Positions 43,321 to 56,363 of a stretch of DNA of 64,000 nucleotides are shown piece by piece; within the stretch, counting starts at the first letter, position 1; each line of letters opens with the position of its first letter. The notes under the pieces are model-generated. The model was not told the DNA's origin. It saw nothing but the letters and a program-made list of their open reading frames with translations, and did not search any database. Made by a program: the position numbers and the translations under genes. The stretch comes from Meghimatium bilineatum (lineage: Eukaryota > Mollusca > Gastropoda > Stylommatophora > Philomycidae). Location: contig CM067298.1 in the NCBI GenBank assembly GCA_034231615.1, forward strand, positions 34,230,127 to 34,294,126, written 5' to 3'.

Positions 43321-45113
43321 GAATAAAAAGAAAAATGTATGGTGTTAAATAGCGTTTTACGTGGAAGAATATAGAGAATCGACGTTTCGACCAGGGTGAT
43401 AACTATGATATCAACAGTTAGTTTACGACGTGACAATAACAGAATGGCTGGGGATATGACGTCATTATTATATCAAAACACTATTGCGACAAAAGTCCGC
43501 AGACATCAACAGAAGAAAGGATATTCATGAAATATGTCATTAAAAATTCATTTTTGAGACTAACAGGAATTAAAATTCATTACACTAAAGAAAGATTATG
43601 AAAAAATTTATGAAAACATAACAATAAATATTATTACATATTTATATTTCAGTCTATCAATTGTTGTATTTTCTGTTATAGATATTGCTATCTAATTTAA
43701 TGACAAGTGTGACAAACTACATGCCAACACCATATTTAGTAGATGGTTATGTGGTCTTATATTCAATCCTGTCTAAGGCTTGATGTCAAGGTGATTTCTA
43801 CAGGTTAATATGGTTCTCTGATTGACTAACCAGTCATCGTGTCAAACTCCCAGTCAATGCTTCGAACTATTCAAATTAAAATGTGCTGTTACGATTGGAA
43901 AGCCTCTGTAACTTAGCCTCTGGAAAGCCTACTGACAGTTACATGTCGGTGTATAAATGACAGACCAGACAAACGTACATCTAAGGCATACAGTAAAGGC
44001 GAGTCGATAATCCATAAGGACGACGTGCTGAAACTGCTTCATTAGCTCCTGCTTGATGTGAACACTGCTATTGATGACACACCTGGGATAAGGTTTGGAG
44101 AATTCGGTATTGAATACGGTAGTAGCAGAACTCAACACCTGAAAAACTAAATAGCATAACGTTTAAGCAGTGAGTAACAGGAACCATCAGCATGCAAAAC
44201 CTGTGTCGTGTTTTGCATGAGACTTATCGACTATAGGGTTGTCAGAAGTGCAATGATATCAGCACATAAAGATTATTCAATGTCTATTGTAGTTAATTGC
44301 TGTTAAGACTCTCGACAATGTGATGTCAGGATTTAAACGTAGGTTGTAGGTGAAAAATAATTGACCCTGATTTGTTATGATTTGTTTGGAAAGATACTTA
44401 ACAGAACTAACGCTATTTCAATCTTTGCAAATTCAAATGTGTAGTCTCACACAGTCAATTTACCACATTAATCATGTCCAATTTTCTGAACATTTTGGAT
44501 ATACACAAATTACAAACCGGTACCAATTTGATCCTTGATGACTTAACAATTTTTTTCCAGAAGATCCCGTCTCAAGATCGTGTTATTGTCGGCAATTTAA
44601 ATTATCCCAGCAAGTATTATAGACGTTACTTTCTTCAACATGAACCTTTTCTAGTGTGTTCAATACTTTGTTCATAGTTCAAGTATCATTGAACACTTTA
44701 AGATCAATGTACTTTGAATGAATGATTTCAATTCCTTACATTTTAAGATCAATATTCATGAATAATTTCAGATCATTACACTTTAAACTCAATATTTATT
44801 GAATTAATGATATCGCATTATTGCACTTCACGTTCATTGATGTCTTCACCTTCCAACAGGTACTGCTTATTTTGGGTGAAGGGTAGGGAATGTGATTGTC
44901 ACAATAAATTATGTGTCAAATGAAACTTTTATGTTTATACAGATACAGTATACAGACAAATACACAGCCTTAGACCAATAGATGTCAACCTTTTGTTACA
45001 CTGCTACGCACATTTTGGCATAAATTTTATTCCATGGTCATTGACTTTCTTTATGTAGCAAATACTTTTTTTAAGCATTATCATTGTAATTCTAGCTGTT
45101 TATATCTAGATGT

Positions 45114-45117
<4 letters not shown>
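43321..45117. other. Unassigned sequence
   Basis: AT-rich. A loose tandem pattern around ctttaagatcaat and attttaagatcaatattcat is visible at 44690-44830. A short relative of the 35.7 kb MITE terminus occurs at 43554-43571. No gene supported. Confidence 0.45.
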
Positions 45118-45159
<42 letters not shown>

Positions 45160-45165
45160 GCATAT
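45118..45165. repeat. (TA)n microsatellite
   Basis: About 20 TA units, adjacent to the 3' side of the following SINE. Confidence 0.92.
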
Positions 45166-45171
45166 ATATAA

Positions 45172-45374
45172 TTGGTAGCGTATCTTATTCAGTACGTAGC
45201 CATCAATCCAGAATTTATTACTTTAGTGATTTTCTAGGCAATATAGATGCGTTCAGTAGTTTACAATTGATATATGAACGGTCCGGTTGCTCAAATGCCT
45301 GTGGCAGGGATCTAACTCGGAACCTTGGCCGAAAAATACGCGTTTTGTACCAGACCGCCACAGAATCGGACGTT
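45172..45374 (-). mobile_element. tRNA-derived SINE, copy 2
   Basis: On the minus strand the head reads tgtggcggtctggtacaaaa (A-box-like), then ggttccgagttagatccctg (B-box-like), then the body aaactactgaacgcatctat, attgcctagaaaatca and ttgatggctacgtactg, collinear with 16838-17040. The 3' end runs into a TA microsatellite. It is the better tRNA-like head of the two. Confidence 0.75.
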
Positions 45375-47164
45375 ACATATATATATATTAATATATACAG
45401 CTATTTATATATAGCTGTTTATCGTTAAAGTAAATACCTTCCTGTTTTTCTGTATCCCGCTGAACCGTTATGTAAATCCCACATTCAATTATATTTACCC
45501 ATGCCCCATATGGGGTATACGGTCCACATTCATAAGAATTGCATAAGACTATAAACTAAAAATATCTCATAAACACGTTACTAGCAAGTGCACTTGCATG
45601 AACAGTATAAATAAGTGTCCATATAAATAGAATATAAACAAACAAACGTACAAACACACCGTCAAATATAGTTACTAAATGAACGTGTAATATTGCACTC
45701 ACAAACAGAGAGTAAACAAACACAAGGACACTTCAGTATTCTCTCCTGAACAATAGAAATATTGCAGAAATAATTCAATAAAATATGTTATGATATTTCT
45801 TCAGGATATGACGTTACATTCTAGTATTGAGTTAGATATCTGCCAATAAAAAACAGTTGTGCCACATTTCTAGATTGAAGAGCTCTACTACAGACTAATA
45901 AAACAGACTTTACGACTTGACAATACTTCTCTAAACGTATAGTCATAATTTATCTATTCCCTTAGCTACAGACAATATTACTATCAAACGAGCAATAAAA
46001 GACAATAATAATAGTATACCCAGATGGAATCGAGCAGACACGAAACACACAATATGTATCCTTTCAAATCCATTATCAGTGAGAGAAAAATGCATTTCTT
46101 TTCACAAAAGTAAAAATACAAGCTGATGTATAGTCCAGACAGCATAGATCCTAACAATTGATGTAGTAAGAGAAAACGACCGACTGCAGAAAATACAGTT
46201 ATATGAACTGAAAAATCATTATTTTGTAACATATTACGAGACGTGTTCACGTGGAACCTATCCGTGCTTGGTCACATATTCCTGGAGAATAGAAGTATGA
46301 AGACGTCATCAGTTACGAATACGCATGTAACATTAGTGAAATGGTTCCGTCGGTATTCCCTTTCTATACTTAGTCCATTGTAAAAGTGACCTAACAGCAA
46401 AGATAAATTTCGAATCTGTGTGCCATTGGCACAATACTTGACAGAAATGTTCCTCGAAAACTTCAATCCACATCAGATAATAGTTTACCATAATCAACAC
46501 GAAGGTCTCCGAGTGAGAAAGTATGATAGTTTCATAGCTATACTTGCAAGAAGAATATTGTGAACAGACTTAGCAACTGTATGATGTATTTATTTGTGTT
46601 ACTCAAAGTATTCGATGTTAGTCGCGAGGAATTGTCAGAGGAAGATCTGCTGACCACCAATTGTACTAAATATAGTAATACGTTCAACAACGTTCCATAT
46701 GTAAACTTTGGTGGTGTGTCATCAGAAAAGTACTAGAGAAGTTTTTTTTTAAAAAGTCCATGTACTGTAGTGTTGGTTGCCATGTCTTTCCACATCCTTA
46801 TGTTTCGTGTAATGTCAGACATTTCTGATACCAGGAAATGTTAAATAAGGTAGAGAGGTTGCTAAACAATGACTACCTAAAATAATAAAAAATAAATAAC
46901 TAACAATAAAACATAGAACAAAAAGACATTTCTTTTTTACGGTCCAAACGGGACCTTTTTCAAGAATCAAATACCAACCAAAAGCACAAAACCATATAAA
47001 TATTGAACATGAGGACTTAGAGATATTTCCCTTACTAGAAAAACATATCAAAGTGTTATTAAGGTTACGAATGTCTAATAAAAGACAAATTATGTGCTTT
47101 CAATATGTGAGCATTAATTTGCACACTATTGAAAGACATAATAGACATAGATGAATGGACATAG
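45375..47164. other. Unassigned sequence
   Basis: AT-rich, with small open frames only. Nothing supported. Confidence 0.4.
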
Positions 47165-47520
47165 ATGAATCAAGTGGAAACCAAACCTGAAAGACGTAAA
47201 AGTAGAGTTAGGTGCCAACAATGAGTAGTGTCAAGGGGGGGGGGGCGGGACTTAGATAACACAAATATGTATGGAGGATCATCAGTTGTTAACCTCCGGA
47301 AAAGACATGCATCAAAGTATACACACATTCTTATAGAAACACACAACGGGACACATATTTTGGTTATTTGTATTTCTGATACCAATGTTCTACCATGCCA
47401 CAATATCATGTTGTCTAGCATCGTCTCTCTTAGTCTTCGCGTGCATTTTGCTGATCAATTTGTCTGTTGCGACTTTGTGTTCCATCAAGGTTTTTTTAAA
47501 GATTAGATTATAAATGATGT
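47165..47520 (-). mobile_element. LINE remnant: RT ORF tail, decayed
   Basis: The minus strand gives HAKTKRDDARQHDIVAWQN, similar to REN.R.SDIVAWQ of the tail at 11215-11520. Several frames are used. A C-run interrupts the right part (47236-47247 in plus reading G). Confidence 0.45.
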
Positions 47521-47814
47521 ACTTCCATGATAGGCTAGATCGTCGTGTGTGGTAATGGACAATGCGTTCTTCATATCACAAGTCTGTGGCACCAGAAGAT
47601 AACGTTCCTAATTTATAAAGTACTAAAAATGTAATAAAGTTCGGGCTGAACAATAACAACATTCTATTCAACGAATGGTCTCTGAAGCCTGAATTACTTC
47701 GGTATTGTGAAAAGATATAGCATACACACATATGCCATATAGGCAAGACACTCCAGGAACATGGTCACATAAGTTTACGACTACCATCCTACAACTCTCA
47801 CTTAAACCCAATAG

Positions 47815-48780
47815 AAGTGTTGTCATCATCAAGTGTTATCATCAAGTGCCATCTCCGCAAGGGAGGTTGGCTGAAACAGACCTCCAACATCCCCCATCAC
47901 TTGTTTTGTGGTGCACTCTGCTAGACTGTAACATGTCCATCTTGTGATGTTACTCTCCCATTTCGATCTATACCTACCTCTTGCTCGCCTCCCTTTGACT
48001 TTACCTTCAAGTAAGGTCTTCAACACGATGTCATGTTTTTTTTAAAAATATTTTGTTTGCTTGATCTTCATTTATTTTAATAATTTTTTATTCCTATTAT
48101 TAAGTGTTGTTAGAAACTGTTTGTGTTCTTCTCGTACCATGATGCTCTCCCTATTCTTCTATATACCCACATCTTAGTCATCAATTTTGTCTTCTAATTG
48201 TTTGTTTAGTGTCGATGTTGCTGAAACATACATTAATATAGAATAGAAGTAGTATTTTATCATTATAACTTTAAGCATGTTTGTAATTTGTTTAGATATT
48301 AATATTTTCATCATGTCATTGAAAACTTTTAGTATGTTTGATATCAGCCATCATTTGTGATTATGTCTCCAAGATATTGATAATGTTCTACTTGTTGTAG
48401 TTTCCGTGTATTTTTATGTTTAGCACCTGTTCGTCTGTGCCTTTGCTGATTATCATGGTTTGTTTTTTTTGGTTGTTTATATCCAGTGCATATTCTTTAC
48501 TTATTTGTCGACTTCATATATTAGTCTGTGTTGTCCATGTTCAGTTTCTGCTTAAAAGAGCAGTGTCATCTGCATATGTCATGTTGTTTATTATTTTCCA
48601 TCTGATCTTGAATCCTCTAATTCCTCCAGTATGCTCTATATGTTTAATGATATTCTCTGTAGATATTAAATAGGATGGGTGATAAAATACATCCTTGTCT
48701 TACCCCTCTTCTTATTTCCATGTATGGCGAGTAGCTGTTTTCATATCTTATTGAAATCAGTATGTTCCCAATATCAATAA
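47815..48780 (-). mobile_element. LINE2 copy: RT palm to ORF tail
   Basis: The minus strand keeps the tail LLEGKVKGRRARGRYRSKWE then SNITRWTCYSLAECTTK (47829-48026), matching 26441-26719 closely. Upstream it has thumb sequence and, near 48670-48720, the region that would encode the GVRQGC...FN RT segment, with MTYADDTALL-like sequence near 48580. Multiple stops. It extends further 5' than the 26.4 kb copy. Confidence 0.7.
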
Positions 48781-49112
48781 AATTAGTAGGATAAAATTAA
48801 AAATAATTAACAACATAAAATATAACGTCCAATTAAAAATACGATGAAATACTTACACAAGCCGTCATCTCTAATATAGCCTTGGATTATCGCAAAATAT
48901 TTTTGAGAGCCACGTGTTACAAGAGGAAGATAAATATTGAAAGGATGATGGTTTGTCCTTCATTCAGCAGAGATTGATAATCAATTATTTCACAGAGACA
49001 TCTGATTATGATTCGGATATGTTTAATTTCTTTAAAATCACCTAACCATTATTGCCAAGTACATTAGAGGAGCAACATTCCATTATGATATTTATGTACC
49101 GTAAGGTAGTAA
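48781..49112. other. Unassigned sequence
   Basis: No supported feature. Confidence 0.4.
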
Positions 49113-49680
<568 letters not shown>

Positions 49681-51419
49681 TTTTTCATCTGTGATGTTTT
49701 AAAGTAGTCATACCTATAGAAATAATTATATCACTGCTGGTTCAGAATGGTAGAGTACTAAATTTCAATACAAATAATGTCATGAGTAACCAGGGGTGTA
49801 GGTTGATTCAGTATGATGCAAGTTTTCGAAAAAACGCCCTTAAATGTTTAATTTTTAATTTTTTTTTATTATTGAATGGTTCAAACTGTATTGTGATGTC
49901 CCTGCTTATGCCGTCTTCTTACGGTTTCATCTGGTGCGGCCACCTCTCTATTTTAGTGCGCACGGCTCTGCGAGTAGCTCGTATAAGATCATTTAAGAAA
50001 TAATCTTCAACAAGTGCAATCATGGTGGGCACATTACTGTAATACTATACACGCCTATGCCCAATCAACTCACAGAATCTATGTCTGAAGTGGTAAAATT
50101 TCCATTCTCGACATACAATACTTAGTATGCCGTCAAAGATCAAAAGACTTCATTCGTCTAAAATAAACTAGACACATTGTACAAATACAACGTAAATATT
50201 TATTTGATCTAACCAAATATAGCATCACATGCAAAAATTGGCATTTATACGTTAAACGGTTAATCAGATAATTAAATTTGAGGGCAAATATAGTGAAACG
50301 TGCTATAGTTAATTGTGTTAACAAATTCCTTATAGGGTTTCATATTACATATTCATATTGCTCTAGTTTAACCATGATGTTAGGAGGCTATATATCTATC
50401 TTATTGTTCAGTATATACAACTCAATCTTGTTTTTTATTGCACTTGTATGTCCCTTTTCGTCTTTCAGCTTATTTAGCAGTTCATTTGTTTAGATAAAGT
50501 TGTTATCTAACACACTCCATGCACCTCAGTCTTCGGCAACATTTTCCAGCTATTGTAGTCTGTCATTCATCACTTGCATATATCGTTGAATGCCAGGTGT
50601 GGTCTGACTTTTTCCAACACGAATATTCCCCAATTACACCTGCAATGTCAAGATATCAACTTGCAGTTCGCACATTGATCATATTGTAGGAAAGTAGTCA
50701 TCTGTGTTTAGAAAACCGGGCGTATGTATTTTGTCGCTATATGGATATTTTTAGATCCGATACACCACTGTTAAAGTACTGTTATATTATTCCGAGTCCT
50801 TACCATGAATACATTACCTTGTATTTATGTGGATTCTTGTTAAATTCAAATAATTTAGTTAGCTGAGAAGGTAGAAACATATGATCCCTACATGGTTTAT
50901 TTAAGTTGGACATGCCACCAAGGAGCAGGTAACATATTCTGATTTAAAAAAAGCGCCGAAAACGTTAGATGCTAATAGTCTTATTTTCAAAGACTGAAGC
51001 ATTCTGTTGGTGGGGAAGTGCTTCACTTGCAGGCATGAGCGAGAGTCTCTCATGATTTTATCACGGCGTATGACTATTCAAATATGAGAGGACAAAGCTT
51101 CCAACAATATACAATAATTATGATGCTAGGAAATATTATAAGTTGATGTAAATTATTAATAGTATATTATTAATATTATATTGGGTATCTACGCAGTCGC
51201 TGTGTACTCATTTACATTTTTAATGACACTGCTTCATATCAATTGTGAATATTTAGTGTGGGTATGTGTGACATGAGATTTCAAAGATGTTATAGGTACC
51301 TTATATTTTTATATTACAGGGTGATTGGTTATTATGGTCATATCATGGCATCATGATTAGAGTAAGACGTTCAGCGTTGTCGAATGATTGAACCTGGTTA
51401 GGCCCTGGGTTAAGTGAGA
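49681..51419. other. Unassigned sequence
   Basis: AT-rich. No domain or repeated segment recognised. Confidence 0.45.
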
Positions 51420-51426
51420 CAATGAT

Positions 51427-51500
51427 CACATTTTAACAATGTAAATTATCACATTTTAACACATGTAAATTATCACATTTTAACACATGTAAATAAACTA
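51427..51500. repeat. Tandem repeat, about 28 bp x 2.7
   Basis: Three runs of atcacattttaacacatgta (first copy slightly shorter). It lies just upstream of LINE copy Y. Confidence 0.85.
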
Positions 51501-51565
51501 CGTCTACTTCCTCAGCGTTCTTGTGTTCCTCGGTGTAACGCCTTAAAAATAGAAGGAACGTATCA

Positions 51566-52098
51566 GAATGTCACTGTATCCAGTGATAGCGTATATGCCC
51601 CGATGAACAGGTTCGACTAGGACGAACCCCGATGAACAGAAAGAAAAGTTATATGATGACCTGAAAATAATCATACAGGAGACCCCCAAATCCGACAAAC
51701 TCATCATCCTTGGTGACTTCAACGCACGAGTGGGTTCGGACTGGGCGTCCTGGAATGGTGTTCTGGGGAGGCATGGCATTGGCAAATGAAATAGCAATGG
51801 ACAGCTACTGCTCGAAATATGCGCACCATTCAACCTACTCATCTCCAAAACTGTCTTTCAACTACCTCACCGTAATAAGACTACATGGATGCACCCACGA
51901 TCAAAACAGTGGCATCAAATTGATTATATCATCGTGAGACAACGCGATAAGCAGGACGTGAGAGTCACTAAATCCATGTGTGGTGCTGACTGCTGGACGG
52001 AACACAGATTGCTAGTCTCCAAAATAATCTCCATACATTGCATCTCCGGCGACCTCAAAATAGCAAACAATCAAAACGTCTCGACGTCTCAAAACTGA
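51566..52098 (+). pseudogene. LINE Y endonuclease domain (partial)
   Basis: The fragments EKLYDDLKIIIQETPKSD, LIILGDFNARVGSDW, GVLGRHGIG, KTTWMHPRSKQWHQIDYIIV and GADCWTEHRLLVS are the C-terminal two thirds of an APE-like endonuclease, which nicks target DNA in target-primed reverse transcription. GDFN and the final His are present. The usual acidic residue before that His (W-T-D-H) is Glu (W-T-E-H). The N-terminal Asn and Glu motifs are missing by truncation. At least two frame changes (near 51630 and 51730) and one stop (near 51790) break it. Confidence 0.85.
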
Positions 52099-52778
52099 AA
52101 GATCCATTTTATAAACAGCTTCTGCGCAACTCAATGGAAACCAAAATTGCACCATTGACAATCGATCCTATTTACATTAAAAAAAGCTGGGAATATATCC
52201 GTGACACTATCTACAGAACTACAGAAGAAGTTGTGGGCGTTTCTGTTCGCAAACATCAAGACTGGTTTGACCAAAACGATGTACAGATCAAAGCTCTCCT
52301 GGACAACAAGCACAAACAGTACAAAGCTTATTTAAACGACCCCACATCAACCAGCAAAAATACACTGTACGAAAACTCAAAGAAAAACGTGCAAAAAGAA
52401 CTAAGGAGGATGCAAGACTCTTGGTTTAGCACCAAAGCCAAAGAGATACAATATTATGATGACAGCATTAATATGCAGAAATTTTATTCAGCGTTAAAGG
52501 CAATTTATGGCCCTCAATCTTCAGGAACGTCTCCTCTTTTAAGCGCAGATGGAAAGCATACCATCACTGACAGAGAGGAAATTCTCAAACGCTGGGCTGA
52601 ACATTTTGAAAATGTCCTAAACTTCCCCTCCATCATCAACGAGGAAGCGATTGCACGCATTACGAAAATACCAATCAATAACTCATTATCGGATCCCCCT
52701 TCTCAAAGAAATCTCAAATTTGTCCGTAGGAAAAGCGCCAGTTCCAGACTCCATTCCAGCCGACGTTTACGCTGTTAG
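52038..52778 (+). pseudogene. LINE Y linker and start of RT
   Basis: A 246-codon open frame, shifted relative to the endonuclease frame. It covers the region between endonuclease and RT: KSWEYIRDTIYRTTEEVVG, then WFDQNDVQIKALLDNKHKQY, then ILKRWAEHFENVLN (the conserved W..HF..LLN motif just before RT), ending at SDPPSQ. The last about 20 residues are a wrong-frame extension after a frameshift near 52715. The correct frame continues as VGKAPVPDSIPADVY, the GKAPG.D.IPAE.. motif that opens the RT. Confidence 0.85.
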
Positions 52779-53387
52779 TTGCCGTGTCATGTCTGCCAAA
52801 CTTACAGAGCTCTTCTAGGCAATGTGGAACCTGGAATAGATACCACAAAACTTTAAGGATACTTTCATTATACATCTATATAAGAGAAAAGGAAATTGCC
52901 TAGCTTTTGACAACCATCGAGGCATATCCTTGCTCTCTATAGCAGGCAAGATTCTGGCTAGGGTCCTGTTAAACAGACTGCAAGCCCATCTTGAGACAGG
53001 TCTCCTTCCAGAGAGCCAATGTAGCTTCCTAAAGGGCAGAGGTACTGTTGATATGATTTTCCCTGCCAGACAACTACAGGAAAAGTGTCTCGTGAACAGA
53101 ACATTGGTCTCTACACCACATTTGTCGACCTAACTAAGGCATTCGACACTGTAAATCGCGAAGGACTATGGAAGATCATGGCAAAATTTGGATGTCCCGA
53201 AAAATTTACCACAATGGTTCGCCAGTTCCATGATGGTATGACAGCATGTGTACAAGATGACGGCGCACACTCAAACCCCTTTCCAGTGACCAACGGCGTC
53301 AAACAGGGTTGCGTCCTGGCTCCGACGCTCTTCAGCATGGTGTTCTCTGCCATGTTCAATGATGCCTTCCGGAATAACAGTGCATAA
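52720..53387 (+). pseudogene. LINE Y reverse transcriptase, fingers and palm
   Basis: Spread over two frames (52930-53133 and 53085-53387). Landmarks are VGKAPVPDSIPADVY, YKRKGN..AFDNHRGISLLS, ILARVLLNRLQAHLE, GLLPESQCSFLKGRGTVDM, then YTTFVDLTKAFDTVNREG (motif A with its catalytic Asp), then MVRQFHDGMTACVQDDGAHS and FPVTNGVKQGCVLAPTLFS (motif B region). Trp is replaced by a stop near 52815 (LF-stop-AMW). The frame is lost after DAFRNNSA at 53387. Confidence 0.88.
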
Positions 53388-54444
53388 TTTTTTTTCGCTA
53401 TCGAGACTATTCAATCTTAGTAGATTGAAGGCCAAGACCAAAACTAAGACGGACATTGTTCGCGACCTCTTGTTCGCCGACGATTGTGCATTAAATGCTA
53501 CCAGTCTGAAAGACATGCAAGACAGTATGGACCTCTTTTCTTTGGCCTGTGATGCGTTCGGTCTCACCATCAGCACCGCGAAGACTTTAGTAATGTATCA
53601 ACTAGCACCTACACAGAGTGCTACACCTAAACGTGTCCCCTACACAGAGCCAGTGATCACAGTAAAGGGACAAAAACTTAATACTGCCAATAAGTTTGTA
53701 TATCTCGGCAGCACACTATCACAAACTGTGACAATTGATGAGGATGTTGACCTGCGTATTGCTCGTGCCAGTGCAGCATTCGGTAGCCTTCGTACCAACG
53801 TCTGGATCAGGCGTGGTCTCAGTCTGACAACTAAGTTGGACGTTTACCGTGCAGTGGTTCTACCAACACTGCTTTATGCTGCGTCATCCTGGACTGTCTA
53901 TGCGAGACACGCTCGACAACTTAACTCTTTTCATCTTCGGTGCCTACGAAACCTCATGGGAGTACGTTGGCAGGATCGTGTACCAGATAAGGAAATTCTT
54001 CAGAAGTCCCGTATGCAAAGCATCCATGCAATGCTGACTAGGTCCCAACTCCGCTGGACTAGCCACATCGTGCATATGCCAGACAAACGCCTTCCAAAGA
54101 GATTATTCTATGGGAAATTGTGCGAAGGTAAACGTTTAAGTGGAGGGCAGAAAAAGCGTTTCAGGGATCACCTAAATAGCTCTCGCCAGAACTGCAGCGT
54201 CTATCCTAGCTCCTGGGAGACTACAACACTTGATCGCTCAGCCTAGCGCACTCAGATCACTTCTGGCATCAAGAAATTTGAAAAAGAAAGAACATTGCGG
54301 GCAATCCACAAGCGCAAAAAGCGGAAGGACAAATCCGTAAATTCTCCTACCCCGAACCTTCAGCACTCCTGCATGCACTGCAATAGAACTTTCTGTGCAG
54401 GAATCGGACTCATCGGGCATCTACGAACTCACAAACTAAATTAG
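53359..54444 (+). pseudogene. LINE Y reverse transcriptase, catalytic motif C to C-terminal zinc finger
   Basis: Open over 53359-54246 (the first about 20 codons are out-of-frame filler). IVRDLLFADDCALNAT is the RT motif C with both Asp. Then VYLGSTLSQTVTIDEDVDLR, VYRAVVLPTLLYAASSWTVY (thumb) and LRWTSHIVHMPDKRLPKRLF. The TAG at 54244 replaces the Trp seen in copy Z (NRSTWRSKI versus DRSA-stop-RTQI). The frame continues to TAG at 54442-54444 and includes a C2H2 finger: Cys codons at 54370 and 54379, His codons at 54418 and 54430 (C-X2-C-X12-H-X3-H). The finger may bind RNA or DNA (inference). Confidence 0.9.
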
Positions 54445-54457
54445 TTAATTACCAATT

Positions 54458-54460
54458 TTA

Positions 54461-54525
<65 letters not shown>
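54458..54525. repeat. (ATT)n microsatellite
   Basis: About 21 ATT units within the 3' UTR of LINE copy Y, between the stop codon and the terminal hairpin. Confidence 0.95.
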
Positions 54526-54526
<1 letters not shown>

Positions 54527-54566
54527 TCATCGTATTTAATGGGTTTTTTTTTCATGCCATGCTCAT

Positions 54567-54580
54567 CTTCGCTTGCGAAG
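54567..54580 (+). other. 3'-terminal LINE hairpin of copy Y
   Basis: CTTCGC-TT-GCGAAG followed by GAAGAACACC. Same stem length, loop and downstream motif as 58239-58252, with two base pairs changed on both sides of the stem. Confidence 0.65.
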
Positions 54581-54600
54581 GAAGAACACCATCATCATCA

Positions 54601-55009
54601 TTCAGTGATGTTCGACCTAACCTATTACCAATTGTGTATTTATGAGGTCTACTCAACAAACAAAATATAACAGAACCCATTTATTCAAAACATTCAGATT
54701 GATATGGATCATCAGAAATTATAATTAAGTTATTCAGCAGGATTGGCAGATATAAATATCTCGTTATATAGCCAGGTCCATCATCAGGATTTCATCATTA
54801 CACGTACAATTTGATACATTGACATTGACTTATGTTTAGCAACAATTTGGGAGGTATTCAATGCTAAACTTGTGAAAGCTTGGTACCGACCTCTCGTTTG
54901 TTATATTGCTAATTATATGGATGGACTGTAGAAAAGGGAATTTCTGCCATTAACTTTCGTGTGACTAAGACATTTGCGAGTGATTATCCCAGTGTAATAA
55001 TGTCACCAA
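54601..55009. other. Unassigned sequence
   Basis: No supported feature. Confidence 0.4.
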
Positions 55010-55090
55010 TAATCCAGTTTTCTTAACTATATCCTGCTAATCAGTAGAAGCGTAGATTAGAAATGTGAAAGGAATAAAAAGAAGAAAGCA
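55010..55090 (+). mobile_element. SINE A 3' fragment
   Basis: Contains aactatatcctgctaatcag, then agtagaagcgtagattagaa, then a GAA-rich tail. Confidence 0.45.
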
Positions 55091-55254
55091 TATATTGAAA
55101 GAAAAATAACTTGAATTCAAATATATTATCTGTGTCATTTTACATTGAATATTACAAATATTTTGTGTTCAGCATATATATTCCATGTCTTTACAGGATA
55201 GGATTTGATCTCCATCTGAGCACATAAACACAGAAAATATTAATTTTATTATTT

Positions 55255-55700
55255 TTCTTTTCGCTATTTTCCACAGTATGATGCATAATCAGGGGTAGAG
55301 GCGTTCTCTGAAGATGGTTTTTTTTTATGTGCTTCATATATGTTTGTTTTCGTTGTCTCTTTTATTTCTGTAATCCATCTTTTACAATGTCTGTCCTTGG
55401 CTTTGTATCCATCGTCTCTGTATAATAATGCTTTTTGATAGACTCTGCCTGATGGTAGTCTGGACGCATGCGAAAACCACTTAATCTGTTGTCTTGTGAT
55501 GTAATCCAAAATTGGCATTGTGTTTGTTAGTCTTCTGATGTTTTCGTTCATGATTGTCTCTTATTGCTACTCTTAAGATTCTACGAAGACAAAACATTTC
55601 TGTTCTAACAAGTTTTCTTTTGTATTCTTTTGTTAAGTGTCTACGTTTCACATTGGTAGCATGATAGTGGTATGATGATCGTTTTATATAGTGTAGTTTT
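55255..55700 (-). mobile_element. LINE remnant: RT ORF tail
   Basis: The minus strand reads KLVRTEMFCLRRILRVAIRD, then NENIRRLTNTMPILDYITRQ, then QIKWFSHASRLPSGRVYQKA, then KRWITEIKETTK. Collinear with the tail at 19395-19790, so both come from one LINE family. One frame is open over 55264-55551. Confidence 0.75.
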
Positions 55701-56172
55701 GGTGTTCTTGCTCACATATTTTTTTTGAAAATAGGAGACATCTGCTCTATGATCCTGAAATACAATAATTAAGTTTTGCTAATCACTGGAAACACTAAGA
55801 AATACAATGTATCCAATGATTAGTAACAGTTCATTACCGTGTGTTTAATTTTCAGCTGTTGAATTATAGTTTTGCTGCAGTTCTAAACTATCCTCGGACA
55901 CCATGCAACAAATACCTAAAGATATACAATAATTGTGCACCTCTTTTCCTGCTATGAGCTTCTTGAACAAATAATTTAACAAAAGGCTAGAATTGCGTAG
56001 AAGATCGACTTCACTGTATTCGTCGCATGACAAGAGTTATACGTAACTGCGACACTTCCAGGGATAATTCCCACAGATCTAAAAAAATGTGTTTGTAAGC
56101 AAGATGTCACGACCAAGTTTCACCAGAGACCGTTGGAAATATAGAAGACATGAAAGACCTATACTATGACTT
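55701..56172. other. Unassigned sequence
   Basis: No supported feature. Confidence 0.4.
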
Positions 56173-56363
56173 GTTAGAAGAATTAATTTGGCTTTATTCT
56201 TTCCTTTTCTTGATTGTTCTTGTGATTTCCATTGGTCACTATATGTATAATTGAAATCGCATACCAAATATAGCCAAGACGACTTCAAGTATATAAATAG
56301 TGACCATCCGAAAATGCGACAATTATTTTTATTTAAGTTAGAATTAAGGCCTAAATAATTATG
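56173..56363. mobile_element. MITE family M, copy 2 (191 bp)
   Basis: The left arm contains gattgttcttgtgatttcca then ttggtcact. The reverse complement of the right arm starts cataattatttaggc and contains ggatggtcactatttata. It has the same architecture and length as 32550-32740, but is more diverged. Confidence 0.72.

Larger units (their letters stand above)
51560..54600 (+). mobile_element. LINE copy Y: endonuclease, reverse transcriptase, C2H2 finger
   Basis: The most complete element in the window, about 3 kb. Domain order is APE-type endonuclease (51560-52080), linker (52080-52780), RT (52780-54200), basic linker, one C2H2 finger (54370-54432) and a short 3' UTR with an ATT microsatellite and a hairpin at 54567-54580. 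It is 5' truncated inside the endonuclease (first recognisable motif VYAPM, normally AYAPT). At least four frame changes and one TGG-to-TAG-type stop (54244) make it inactive. Target duplication not found. Confidence 0.92.
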
